This document shows positions 50,811-60,014 of a DNA stretch of 64,000 nt, one piece after another; position 1 is the first letter of the stretch; each line of letters begins with the position of its first letter. Source of the stretch: Prorocentrum cordatum. Taxonomy: Eukaryota > Sar > Dinophyceae > Prorocentrales > Prorocentraceae. The stretch lies in the NCBI GenBank assembly GCA_963575745.1, contig CAUYUJ010001408.1:1-64000 (forward strand). Reading direction: 5' to 3'. The position numbers and the translations under genes are program-made. A model generated the notes under the pieces. That model had not been told where the DNA came from, made no database searches, and saw only the letters and a list, made by a program, of their open reading frames with translations.

Positions 50811-51474
50811 CTCGTCGCCACGGCTGGACTCGCCCCGAAACTCCTGGTACCAGCGCATCCTGGGAGAGGCGGGTGGACGAGTGATCTACCGGTATAATTT
50901 CGTTCCCCCAGGGTCGGGAGCCTCGAGACGGGGGTCAATGCAAGCGGGGGTCAGCCAGGGCAGCGGATCCTGCAGGATCCTGCGAAGACCCCTTCTGGCT
51001 GTCCCGGGGTAAGCGAGCCGCTCGTGGCCGCGAGGCGGCCGCGCCTATTGGCTGACCCGGGGTTGCGAAGACCTGCGTTGCAGTTTTTTGTCTTTTCCTG
51101 CATTGCAGTTTTTGGTTACCTGCTGACACGGGTCTGGATTGACCCGGGTCAGAAGATCCCCGACAGGGGAGGAGCATAAGTCGGGGGTGGACAGACCTAC
51201 CCTGACACGTCGATTAAGGAATTGGCCGTTTCCGGTTTGCGAGAGGGCGTCGCGGCCGTCATTTTTGCGGGTCCAGGTCCGTCGGTATCGGTCCCAGGCT
51301 GTTTGCACTAAACGGAGGTTTACTAAAGGGAGGTTTGTCCACCGCCGAATAAGGGGGCCGAGGAGAGGGGAGACTGCTGAGGATCACGAGACGGAGGAAA
51401 GGGAAGCGGATGAAAACACAGGGAGGCGCGGAGGAGCACAGAGGTGCGAAGGAAGGGGACGGACAAAGGCGCGG

Positions 51475-51650
51475 GAGGAGGAGGAGGAGGAGGAGGAGGA
51501 GGAGGAGGAGGAGGAGGAGGAGGAGGAGAGCAGAATGAGACGGAGGAGCGAGAGGCGAGGAGGAGGAGGAGGAGAACGAGGAGGAGGAGGAGGAGGAGGA
51601 GGAGGAGGAGGCGAAGCAGGAGAAGGAGGAGGAGGCGGAGGAGGCGCTGG
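51475..51650. repeat. (GGA)n array
   Basis: Two blocks of GGA separated by cagaatgagacggaggagcg. Purine-rich on the plus strand. Confidence 0.85.
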
Positions 51651-51832
51651 CCCAGCGCCCTGCCGAGCACGAGTCGACGGGCCGAGGAGGGCACGGCCAG
51701 GGGGAGAGGAGAGGAAGCACGACAGTGCGGACGAGTGTGGAGCATGTGTGAAGATCATGGGGAGCAGTGGCACCAGGATGAGCGGAATCCGGGTCAGGAT
51801 CAGGGGGAAGGGGCGGATAATGAGAGCGATGG

Positions 51833-51928
51833 GGTTCAGGCGGCATCGTGCGCGAGATGGCCAGGCCAGGGCCCCTGAAGTTCATCATCCCCATCCTGGC
51901 GATCAGCATCATCACCTTCCTGGACCGC
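51833..51928 (+). other. Candidate exon with a transmembrane segment
   Basis: In one frame the sequence reads GGIVREMARPGPLKFIIP then ILAISIITFLDRAL, a charged stretch followed by a ~17-residue hydrophobic helix, preceded by ttcag, which would serve as a 3' splice site. Only about 30 codons are sensible before a (CT)n run. It may be an exon of a membrane protein; the family is not recognised. Confidence 0.3.
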
Positions 51929-52394
51929 GCTCTCTCTCTCTCTCTCTTTCTGGAACTGTGTTCCTCGCCCCTCGCTCGCACCACAGCCCAGGCATCCCGC
52001 GTCTACGCAGCCTTGACTGCGGGGGCGAGAGTTGAGGCGGGGGGCGGCTCGGGCCCAGGCGCCTCCCGAACGTACCAGACTTCGTGGCGTCGTGCACATC
52101 AGCTTTGAAACCAAAATCAATGCCGGAGAAGAGCTTCGAATGGTCGCCAGGCGGAACGACACGAACAGTGCCGTTTCGTACGCTCCAGCTTGAGCATGCA
52201 CGTCACGATGCCTTCGGCCATCCCCCGCTGCCGCCCCCACGCTGCAGAAGCGGCGGCCCCCGGGGCTCTTGTGCTCTCGAGTGTTGGGGGGCGGGGGCGC
52301 ACTGAGGGGGCGCATGCGTGGAGGTTGCGCCCACGAGTGCATTGCTGAGCGGTGGGGGCTCAGCACAGGGCAACGGCGTGCCCCAGCGGAGCCG

Positions 52395-52695
52395 AGAGGA
52401 GGAGGAGGAGGAGGAGGAGGAGGAGGAGGAAGAGGAGGAGGGAGAGGAGGAGGAGGAGGAGGAGGAGCCGGAGGAGGGAGCCGGAGGAGCCGGAGGAGCC
52501 GGAGGAGGAGCTGGAGGAGGAGGAGGAGGAGCTGCAGGAGGAGGAGGAGGAGGAGCTGGAGGAGAAGGAGGATGAGGAGGAGAACGAGGAGGAGGAGGAG
52601 GAGGAGGAGGAGGAGGAGGAGGAGGAGGAGGAAAAGGAGGAGGAGGAGGAGGAGAAAAAGGAGGAGAAAAAGGAGGAGAAGGAGGAAAAGGAAAA
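52395..52695. repeat. (GGA)n array with GCC/AAA interruptions
   Basis: About 300 bp purine-rich. The poly-Glu/Lys reading leads into the retroelement relic but is not clearly part of it. Confidence 0.85.
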
Positions 52696-52754
52696 GCGCA
52701 GCGCCTCCGGCTGCCGAGGCCCGCGGACGCCTGCGCCCCTTGCCAGCGCCGCCG

Positions 52755-53378
52755 CGCCGACGGGCAGCTCTGCGGAGCGGACCTTGCGCGCGCCCCGACG
52801 CACCCCTTGTGCTGCCGCACCGGCGCGTGCACGCGGGCGCGCCACAACGCCCTCCGCAACTGGGTCGCGAACTGGCTCAACGAGCGCGGGGCGAGGGGCG
52901 TGGACACCGAGCAGGTCGGCGAGGGGCGTGGACACCGAGCAGGTCGTCGCCGCTTTGGACAGGGTCCTCCCGGATGGCCGCCTTGAGGCGGCGCGCCTGG
53001 ACGTCGCCTGCGTGGACCCGGTGGCGGGCGCCGCGTACGTGGACGTCGTGGTGACGGACGCGGCCGGCGGGGCCGCGACGCCGGCGGGGCGGGGCTGGGC
53101 GGGCTTGGCGTGACGGGGCTGCGGCGGCAGCGGCGGAGGAGCGCAAGCACCGCCGCCACCCCGGCGCGGGGCTTTGCGCCTCCGTGCTGGAGACGCTGGG
53201 CAGGCCGGGGCTCGAAGCGCAGGACCTCCTGCGAACCTGGGCAGCCGGCGACGCGGCCGTGCTCTCGGCGGCGTGCCAAAGCATGGCCGCCGCGCTGCAG
53301 CGGGCCAGCGCCGAGGCGTTTAACACCTCGGTGTGGCCGCCCGGGCGGCGCGCCCGGCCGCGCTTCCTGAGGCGCTGA
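52755..53378 (+). pseudogene. Relic 3' end of a non-LTR retrotransposon ORF (restriction-like endonuclease-type region)
   Basis: Frame 1 from about 52757 reads DGQLCGADLARAPTHPLCC then RTGACTRARHNALRNWVANW, a Cys/His cluster followed by RHN. After a 28-bp tandem duplication (52891-52918 and 52919-52946) the next frame reads RGVDTEQVVAALDRVLPDG, ARLDVACVDPVAGAAYVDVV. A third frame then gives RKHRRHPGAGLCASVLETLG, and DLLRTWAAGDAAVLSAACQS to a stop at 53378. A CCHC-like cluster followed by spaced Asp motifs suggests an R2-type restriction-like endonuclease tail, as is common at the C-terminus of dinoflagellate retroelement ORFs; that assignment is inferred from pattern. No RT remains upstream, so the copy is 5'-truncated and frameshifted. 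Confidence 0.6.
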
Positions 53379-53944
53379 GCAACCGACCCACGGGCCGCCC
53401 GCAGCCGGGGCTGGAGCGCCACGACGCGAGCGCGAGGGCGCGCGCTGGCGGCGGCTTGGGCATTGCCGGCGAGGCGGCCGCGGTTCGGAGGCTGCGCCTG
53501 AGCAGCGGCGGTCACGACCAGCCTTTCCAGCCCCCCCTCGCCCCCCCCCCCTCCCCTTCTCTGCGCTTCTTCTGGCCATCCCGCGCTCGCGGCACTTCCT
53601 TTGGCCTTATTCGTTCCGATCCCATCCTTCCTCCTCCCCTCTCCTTTCCCGCTCCTTGCCTCCGGTGGCGCAGGGGCCCCGGCCGTGCGTCCGCCTCCTC
53701 CGCCTCCCGGTTCCTTCAAGCTCTCCCTCCCCTCTTCCCTCCTTTCCCCCTTGCCCTCCTAGCTGCTCTCGCCAGCTGCGCAGGCTCGGGCACGCGGTGG
53801 CGAAAGTGGCCTGTGGGTCGTGTCGTGTGTGGTTCGTTGGCGCCACGCGCGTTTGCTCGAGCCGGTTCTGTCTCCAGGTCAGGACCGCCTCGCCCCCTGC
53901 TGCTGCTTGCTGGCCCGCCTCTGTCCTCTCCCTTTTTTTCTGCT

Positions 53945-54112
53945 GCAGGAGGAGGCTGCAGGAGGAGGCGGAAGAGAAGGAGGAGGAGGAGGAGGAGGAG
54001 GAGGAGGAGGAGGAGGAGGAGGAGGAGGGGGAGAAGGAAAATGAAGAGGAGGCGGAGGAGGAAAAGGAGGAGGAGCAGGAGGAGAAGGAGGAGGAGGGGG
54101 AGCCGAGAGTGG
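53945..54112. repeat. (GGA)n array
   Basis: Purine-rich with occasional AAA, flanked by a family-H-like fragment at about 54120 (tctttcgctggagtgacctt). Confidence 0.85.
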
Positions 54113-54267
54113 GAATGGGATCTTTCGCTGGAGTGACCTTCGGCGCGGGCCCACAGGGCCAGCGCGCTTGGCGCTAGCCGCCCGCTGGGCCCCACCGCCG
54201 CGAAGTACATGGCATGTTCAAGATTCTTGCCGAGTGGGTACATTGGCGCGTAGCCGATGGAAGCGGA

Positions 54268-54442
54268 GCGTAGCCAGAGCTGATGAGGTCGGGAGATCGC
54301 GTCACATTGCCGATGCATCGGCGATGCGGCGCGATCTGGCGCACGCTCCTCGTCATCCCGCCGTCGCCGAGGCATCGTTGTTGCATCGGCGACGTGGTGC
54401 GATGTTCGACCCGAGCTGTCCCGGCCCAATTTGGGAGGCTTC
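54268..54442. repeat. Foldback element family A, degenerate copy 5
   Basis: The core gatgcatcggcgatgcggcg is recognisable, and the right end cccaatttgggaggcttcc and left ctgatgaggtcgggagatcg resemble decayed arms. The oldest-looking copy. Confidence 0.55.
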
Positions 54443-54479
54443 CAGTGGTGGGTGCACATGAGTAGGTTAACGAGGACAA

Positions 54480-54725
54480 GGAGAAGGAGGAGGAGGAGGA
54501 AGAAACGTCTGATGATGACGATGGAAACATCGATGGCGATAATTTTGTTGATGTTGGTGTTATCGGCCCGCGAGGCTGATGATGCTGGTTGTGATGATCC
54601 TTATCAGGGTGCGATGAAGATGTTGATGATGCTCATGATCGTGATCGTCATTATGCTGCTGATGGTGAGGCTGGTGGTGATGATGAATTTGATGATGGTG
54701 GTAATGCTGATGATGATCATGAACC
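54480..54725. repeat. Degenerate (gatgat)/(tgatgg) tract
   Basis: Loose tgatgatg, atgctgatgg and gttgatg repeats without ORF value. Confidence 0.6.
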
Positions 54726-54771
54726 CTTAGGCCGTTGATCATGCCGAGCTGTGCGATGGCACCCCTGCGGG

Positions 54772-55082
54772 AGAGGAGGAGGAGGAGGAGGAGCAGGACG
54801 ACGACGACGACGACGACGACGAGGAGGCAGAGGAGGAGGTGGAGGAGGAGTAGGCAGAGGAGGCAGAGGAGGAGGAGGAGGAGGTGGAGGAGGAGTAGGC
54901 AGAGGAGGAGGTGGATGAGGAGTAGGCAGAGGAGGCAGAGGAGGAGGAGGAGGAGGTGGAGGAGGAGGAGGAGGAGGAGGAGGAGGAGGAGGAGCAGGCA
55001 GAGGAAGAGGAGGAAGAGGAGCAGGCTGAGGAGGAGGAGGAAGTGGACGAGGAGGCGGAGGAAGGAAGAGGAGGAGGAGGAC
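54772..55082. repeat. Compound (GGA), (GAC) and ggcagaggaggaggtggagg array
   Basis: GGA triplets, a (GAC)8-type run at about 54798-54824, and four ~40-bp units containing gaggagtaggcagagg. Purine-rich on the plus strand. Confidence 0.85.
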
Positions 55083-55369
55083 TGTAGCGTCCTTGAAGGT
55101 CGGCAAACCATGGCAGCCGGGTGGGCGTAGGGGATCTCTCATCCTTGAAGCGGTGCTCGTAAAGGATGGGAGGACGAGCTTTCGGCCCCCAGAGTTTGCT
55201 ACAAGGACTTGTGTTGGTACCTCGTAGTTCGGCATACCCTGCAACAGTCACCTCTCAAAAATAATTCCCCGAGACGTGCCCAACCCATTCTCCACGTGAG
55301 GCGAGTCTTTGCCTGAACGATCCATACCGAAGAACGCATCGCCAGACATGCACGATCTCCGCTGCCCTC

Positions 55370-56600
55370 ACTTCCGCTGTGCCTCCCAGGAGCCCACGAG
55401 GGTGGCGACAGTTGCACAAGTCGCAGCCTCCCAGGGAGCAGCGAGGTCTGGGCTGGATCCGCGTGGTCCAGGACTCTGGTGGACCTCCCGGGAGCCCATC
55501 AATTATGACGACAATTGCGCATGTCGCAGCCGACCATGGAGCAGCGAGGTCCGGTCTGGGTGCGCGTGGCCCCCGACTCTGCTGGACCTTCCAGGAGCTG
55601 CGCAGTTCGCAGCCACGCAGGGAGCAGCGAAGCCTCGGCTGGAAGCGCGTTGCCCGCGACTCCGCCGTGCCTCCCAGGAGCCTACGAAAGTGGGGACAGT
55701 TGTGCAGCTCGGAGCCCCAAATGGAGCTGTGACGAGGTCTGGTCTGGGTGCGAGTGGCCCCCGACCCCGCTGGACGGACCTTTAGGAGCCCACGAAAGTG
55801 ATGTCAGTCGTCTGGGTTCGCGTGGCCCCCGACTCCGCTGGACCCTGGACCTCCCTGGAGCCCACGAAAGTGGTGACAGTCGCGCAGCTCGCAGCCACGC
55901 AGGGAGCTGCGAGGTCTCGTCTGGGTGCGCGTGGCCCCCGACTCCGCCGGACCTCCCAGGAGCCCACGAAAGTGGCGACAGTTGCACAGTTTGCAGCCAC
56001 CAAGGGAGCAGCGAAGCCTCGGCTGGATGCGCGTTGCCCGCGACCCCGCCGTGCCTCCAAGGATCCCACGAAAGAGGTGACAGTTGCCCAGATCGCAGCC
56101 GCCCAGGGAGCTGCGAGATCTCAAATGGGTCCGTCTACTCCCCGACTCCGCCGTGCCTCCCAGGAGCCCACGAAAGTGCTGACAGTTGCCCAGATCGCAG
56201 CCCCCCAGAGAGCTGCGAGATCTCAAATGGGTCCTTTTACTCCCCGACTCCGCCGTGCTTCTCAGGCAGCCACGAACGTGGCGCCAGTTGCGCAGCTCGC
56301 AGCGACCCAGGGAGCTGCGAGATCTCAACTGGTCCGTTCACTCCCCGACTCCGCCGTGTTGCGCACCTCGCAGCCCCCCAGGGAGCAGCGAGGTCTCAAC
56401 AAGTCCGTTTTCTCCTTGACTCCGCCGTGCCTCCCAGGAGCCCACGAAAGTGGCGACAGTTGCGCAGTTCGCAGTGACCAAGGGATCTGCGAGGTCTCAA
56501 CTGGTCCGTTCACTCCCCGACTCCGCCGTGCCTCCCAGGAGCTCACGGAAGTGGCGACAGTTGCACAGTTCGCAGCCACCCAGGGAGCAGCGCAAAGGGG
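55370..56600. repeat. ~102-bp minisatellite, about 12 units
   Basis: Units contain ccaggagcccacgaaagtgg, cgacagttgcgcagctcgca, agggagcagcgaggtctc and ccccgactccgccgtgcctc. The cacgaaagtgg anchor recurs every 101-108 bp, with two partial units. Because 102 is a multiple of 3, long ORFs (274-320 aa) persist through it; they are probably non-genic. Confidence 0.9.
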
Positions 56601-56994
56601 AAGGGAGAGGATGTGGGGGTGAGGAGAGGACGCAGGTGTGCGACCTTAGCGATTCTTTATACGAAAACCCGAGAATCCAACACAGGAGGGTTGGGACAAA
56701 TACCGAGTAGGACCACTTGCCTTGCCGCCAAGCCGCGACCCAGAGGTCCGTGTCGCAGCGGGCGGGCGTACAGGACCGCCGGCATTGCAGCCAGGCTGTG
56801 TCCTGTGCGGCGGCCCCCCCTCGTTTCTCGGTTGTGAAGGGGGGGGCAGTGGCCAGCGCGGACGCCATTGCTATCGTTGCCTACGTGCCACCGGCTTGCC
56901 CATGGAGGCCTGTCCACAGTGGCGCCAGGAGGGAAGGACGATGTGACGGAGGGGTGCTCAAGGTTACGCCCTACCGCTGCCTCCTACAGGTTAT

Positions 56995-57180
56995 TCAGCC
57001 TGACGCTCACCACCCACCAAACCACCCCAACCCAACCCGAAGGCTCAAATTTACCCTCGATTTCCAGTGGGGGGGGGGGTCGGGGAACATCGAAAAAACA
57101 CGCGTGGAACCCTTACCCCCCCCAACCCGAAATTCTGGTCTTCGGGTTGGGTTGGGGTGGTCTGGTAGGTAGTCAGACGC
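56995..57180. mobile_element. Foldback element family D, copy 2
   Basis: Arms accaaaccaccccaacccaa (left) and ttgggttggggtggtctggt (right) are near-perfect. gacgct lies immediately outside both ends (about 57001-57006 and 57176-57181), a likely 6-bp target-site duplication. Confidence 0.85.
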
Positions 57181-57428
57181 TGAGAGGGCGGGCTGGCATC
57201 CCCCAGAATAGAGCCAGGTGCTGGCCCCCTGACCGGGTGGACTGCCCTACCGCAGGGCGGCCCCAAGGCAGGACGGGCCGCCGCCCAAGATGTGAACGGG
57301 CCGGACCCGCGGCATTGCCGCCTCCTCGAAGCCATCCTCCCGCGCAGCGAGGGGACACCTCGGACGGCACGCCCCCGCGCTCGAGAGGGAAGAGCTGTGG
57401 GCTTCGTCATGAGGAGGCGGAGGAGAAG

Positions 57429-57511
57429 GACGAGGAGCTGAGGCGCCTCAGCTCCTCGTCCGTCTCCTCCTCGTCCTCATCCTGCCTCGAGGCAGGATGA
57501 GGACGAGGAGG
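57429..57511. repeat. Two adjacent perfect palindromes
   Basis: 57429-57460 is a 32-bp perfect palindrome (half gacgaggagctgaggc). 57466-57511 is a 46-bp perfect palindrome whose 23-bp half begins cctcctcgtcctcatcctgc. Neither has a spacer. Flanks are GGA-rich. Confidence 0.9.
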
Positions 57512-57673
57512 CCGAGGACGGTGGCGCGGAGGAGGAGCTGCCGCGGGAGGGCACGCATGGGGAGGCGGAAGAGGCGGGTGGACCTTGCCCTGGAAGCCAG
57601 GACACTGCCAGCCGGGGTGCTTTAAACTCCAGCGGGAGAGAGCGGCCACGAGGGAGTCGACCACCGCCCTGGC

Positions 57674-57890
57674 CTCACGTCGGGCCTGTCCCTCTACAGG
57701 AGGAATATTCCAAAATAGGCAAAACATCATAGTCGGGGACGATGTCTCTACCCATTCTGAATATCTCAGGGCAAACAGAAATAGTCGGGGGACGATTTCC
57801 CTACCAATTTCGAATATCTCAGGGTATTCTTTGACTATGTTCAACTTCTCGCTTAAGATCGGCCTGCAGGGGGACAGGCCCGACTTAACC
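57674..57890. mobile_element. Foldback element family B, copy 3
   Basis: Left tcgggcctgtccctctacag then gaggaatattccaaaatagg; right cggcctgcagggggacaggc. Inside, gtcggggacgatgtctctac and gtcgggggacgatttcccta form a ~60-bp internal duplication, both followed by ttc(t)gaatatctcaggg. Confidence 0.75.
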
Positions 57891-57954
57891 CTGGCCTGTC
57901 CGTGCCCCCCCCACGCCTCGAGCAATTCTCCTGGGTGGAGGGCTCTCTGGGGGG

Positions 57955-58092
57955 GGGGGGAGGAGGAGGAGGAGGGGGGGAGGGGGAGGGGGAGGAGGAG
58001 GAGGGGGAGAGGGGGAAGGAGGAGGAGGAGGAGGGAGGAGGAGGAGGAGGAGGGGAGGAGGAGGGAGGAGGAGGAGGAGGAGGAGGAGGACG
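57955..58092. repeat. (GGA)n / (GGGGGA)n purine array
   Basis: About 135 bp purine-only. The downstream segment to 58263 is GC-rich and ends with cagtacgtcaccctccggct, reading YVTLRLMTNNPIF then stop; this may be a short terminal exon, with weak support. Confidence 0.85.
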
Positions 58093-58294
58093 AGCACGCG
58101 GCGCGAGGCTCCGACGGGGCGCGCCCAGGGGAGCCCGCGGGCGCGCACGCCCCCCGCTCGGAGGGGGGCCTCGGGGGCCGCAGCGGCTGCCGTACGGCGG
58201 GAGCGGCCGCGCCACCGCTGCCGACGGCAGTACGTCACCCTCCGGCTCATGACCAACAACCCCATCTTCTGAGCGCCGCCAGAGGTCCCTCCCA

Positions 58295-58734
58295 CCTCGT
58301 CTTTTTTTCTCTCTCTCGCTCTCTCTGTCTTTCTCTCCTTCTCTCTCTCTCTTTCTATATATATAAGTATATCCTGTTCGTGCATGCTTCTTGCCTCTTG
58401 CTTCGCTCTCTCTCTCTCTCTCTCGCTCTCTCTCTCTCTCGTTCTCTCTCCCTCTCTATATATATAGCATGCTTGTTTATGTTCATCGCTTTATGCTATA
58501 TGTGTACACAGGTTGCGTTTCTTTCTCTCTCTCTCTCTTTCTCTCTCGCTGTCCAACTTTCGCTTTCAGTTTGTTCGTGTCTCTCTCTTTCTCTCTCTTT
58601 CGATCCTCGCTCTCTCTCTCTCTCTCTCTTTCTCTCTCACTCTCTCCCTCTCTCTCTCGCTCTGTCCCTCGCGATCTCATTCAAGCCCTCTGTCTCTCTG
58701 GCTCCATTGTGTCCGCTCGCCCTCGCTCTCTCTC

Positions 58735-58765
<31 letters not shown>

Positions 58766-58790
58766 GTTTTTTTTTTTTTTTTTTTTGTTT

Positions 58791-58823
<33 letters not shown>

Positions 58824-59775
58824 TTATATATCTCTTTATGTTTCTCCCTCTCTCTCTCTCTTTCTTACTGCCTGGTTCAATGGTCCCCCTCATCTCTCTC
58901 CAACTCTGTTTCTCTCTCGCTCTCTCTCTCTCTCTTTCTCCTTCTGTTTCTCTGTTTCTCTTTCTCTCTCTCTCTTGCTCTGTCTTTCTTTTTGATGATC
59001 CTTCTCTCTCTCTCTCGGTCTCTCTCTCTCTCTCTCTCTGTCTTTCCCTGTCTCCCTCTCTCTCTCTCTCTTTGTCTATCTCTCTCTCTCTCTCTCGGTC
59101 TCTCCGCCTCCCCCCCCCCCCCCCCCGATCCCGATGCATCCCCCCCTGCCCCGTTGCCTGCATTGCCTTTCGACTCATCTGTTGTTTGTTCTCTCTCTCT
59201 CTCTCGATCATCGCTTTCTCCTTATTTCTCTCTCTCTCTCTCTCTCCTTCCTTCCATCCCTCCCTCTTCTGTCTCAAGATTAGTCACGCCCTCCGTCTAG
59301 CTGTCTCCATCTGTTCCTGTCTCTCTCTCTCTCTCTGATTCTCTCTCTTTCTCTCTGTCACTCGTCCTCTCCCTCTCTCCTTCTCTCTTTCTTTCTCTCC
59401 TTGTTGTCTCTCGAGCATCTTTCAATGCCCCCCTCTTCTCTCTCTCCCCCTCTCACTCCAGCTCTGTCTCTCTCTCTCTCTCTCTCTTTGTCTGTCTCCA
59501 ACTCTCGCTCCCGTCTCTGTCTCTCTCTCTCTCTCTCTCTTTCTCGCTGTCTCTTTCTTTGTTGTCTCTCTCTCTCTCTCTCTTTTTCTTGTTCTCTCTC
59601 TCTCTATATATATATATGTATGTATATCGTCTCCCCCTTCCTCTCTATCTCTGTCTTTGTCGTTCCATCCTTATCTCTGTCTCGTTCTCTCCGCCCCCCT
59701 GCCCCGATCCCGATGCATCCCCCCATCTGGTTTCCGGCCTTGCGTCTTGCGTCTCGGCTGATCCCTCTCTCTATA
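58295..59775. repeat. Polypyrimidine (TC)n block with TATA islands
   Basis: About 1.5 kb almost purely TC/TCTCTG on the plus strand, with tatatata islands at about 58356, 58456, 58826 and 59606, a T20 run near 58768, and two copies of a cgatcccgatgcatcccccc segment (about 59125 and 59704). ORFs up to 571 aa are Ser/Leu artefacts. Confidence 0.9.
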
Positions 59776-59779
59776 TTGT

Positions 59780-59930
59780 GTTGTTGTTGTAATGTGTTGT
59801 TGTTGTTGTTGTTGATGTTGTTAATGTTGCTGTTTCTGGTGTTGTTGTTGCTGTTGTGGTTGTTGTTGTTGCTGTTGTGGTTGTTGTTGTTGTTGTTGCT
59901 GGTGTTGGTGTTGTTGTTGTTTGTTTGTTA
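59780..59930. repeat. (TTG)n / (GTTGTTGCT)n microsatellite
   Basis: About 150 bp of TTG triplets with CTG, GTG and GGTGTT variants, followed by more (TC)n to 60000. Confidence 0.9.
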
Positions 59931-60014
59931 GTTGACGTCTCTCTATCTCTCTCTCTCTCTCTTTGTGATCTCGCGGTTTCTCTTTCTCTCTCTCTCTCAC
60001 GCATAGGCGTGTGC

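Noticed and set aside
52203-53579. 458-aa minus-strand Pro/Arg/Ser-rich ORF
   Set aside because: Antisense of the retroelement relic and GGA array; no domain-like sequence.
55515-56622. 320-aa and 274-aa ORFs over the 102-bp repeat
   Set aside because: Open because the unit length is close to a multiple of three; unit length varies and two frames are open at once.
57585-59300. 571-aa plus-strand ORF
   Set aside because: Reads through a GGA array and the (TC)n block; composition is Ser/Leu/Phe repeats with no domain-like segment.
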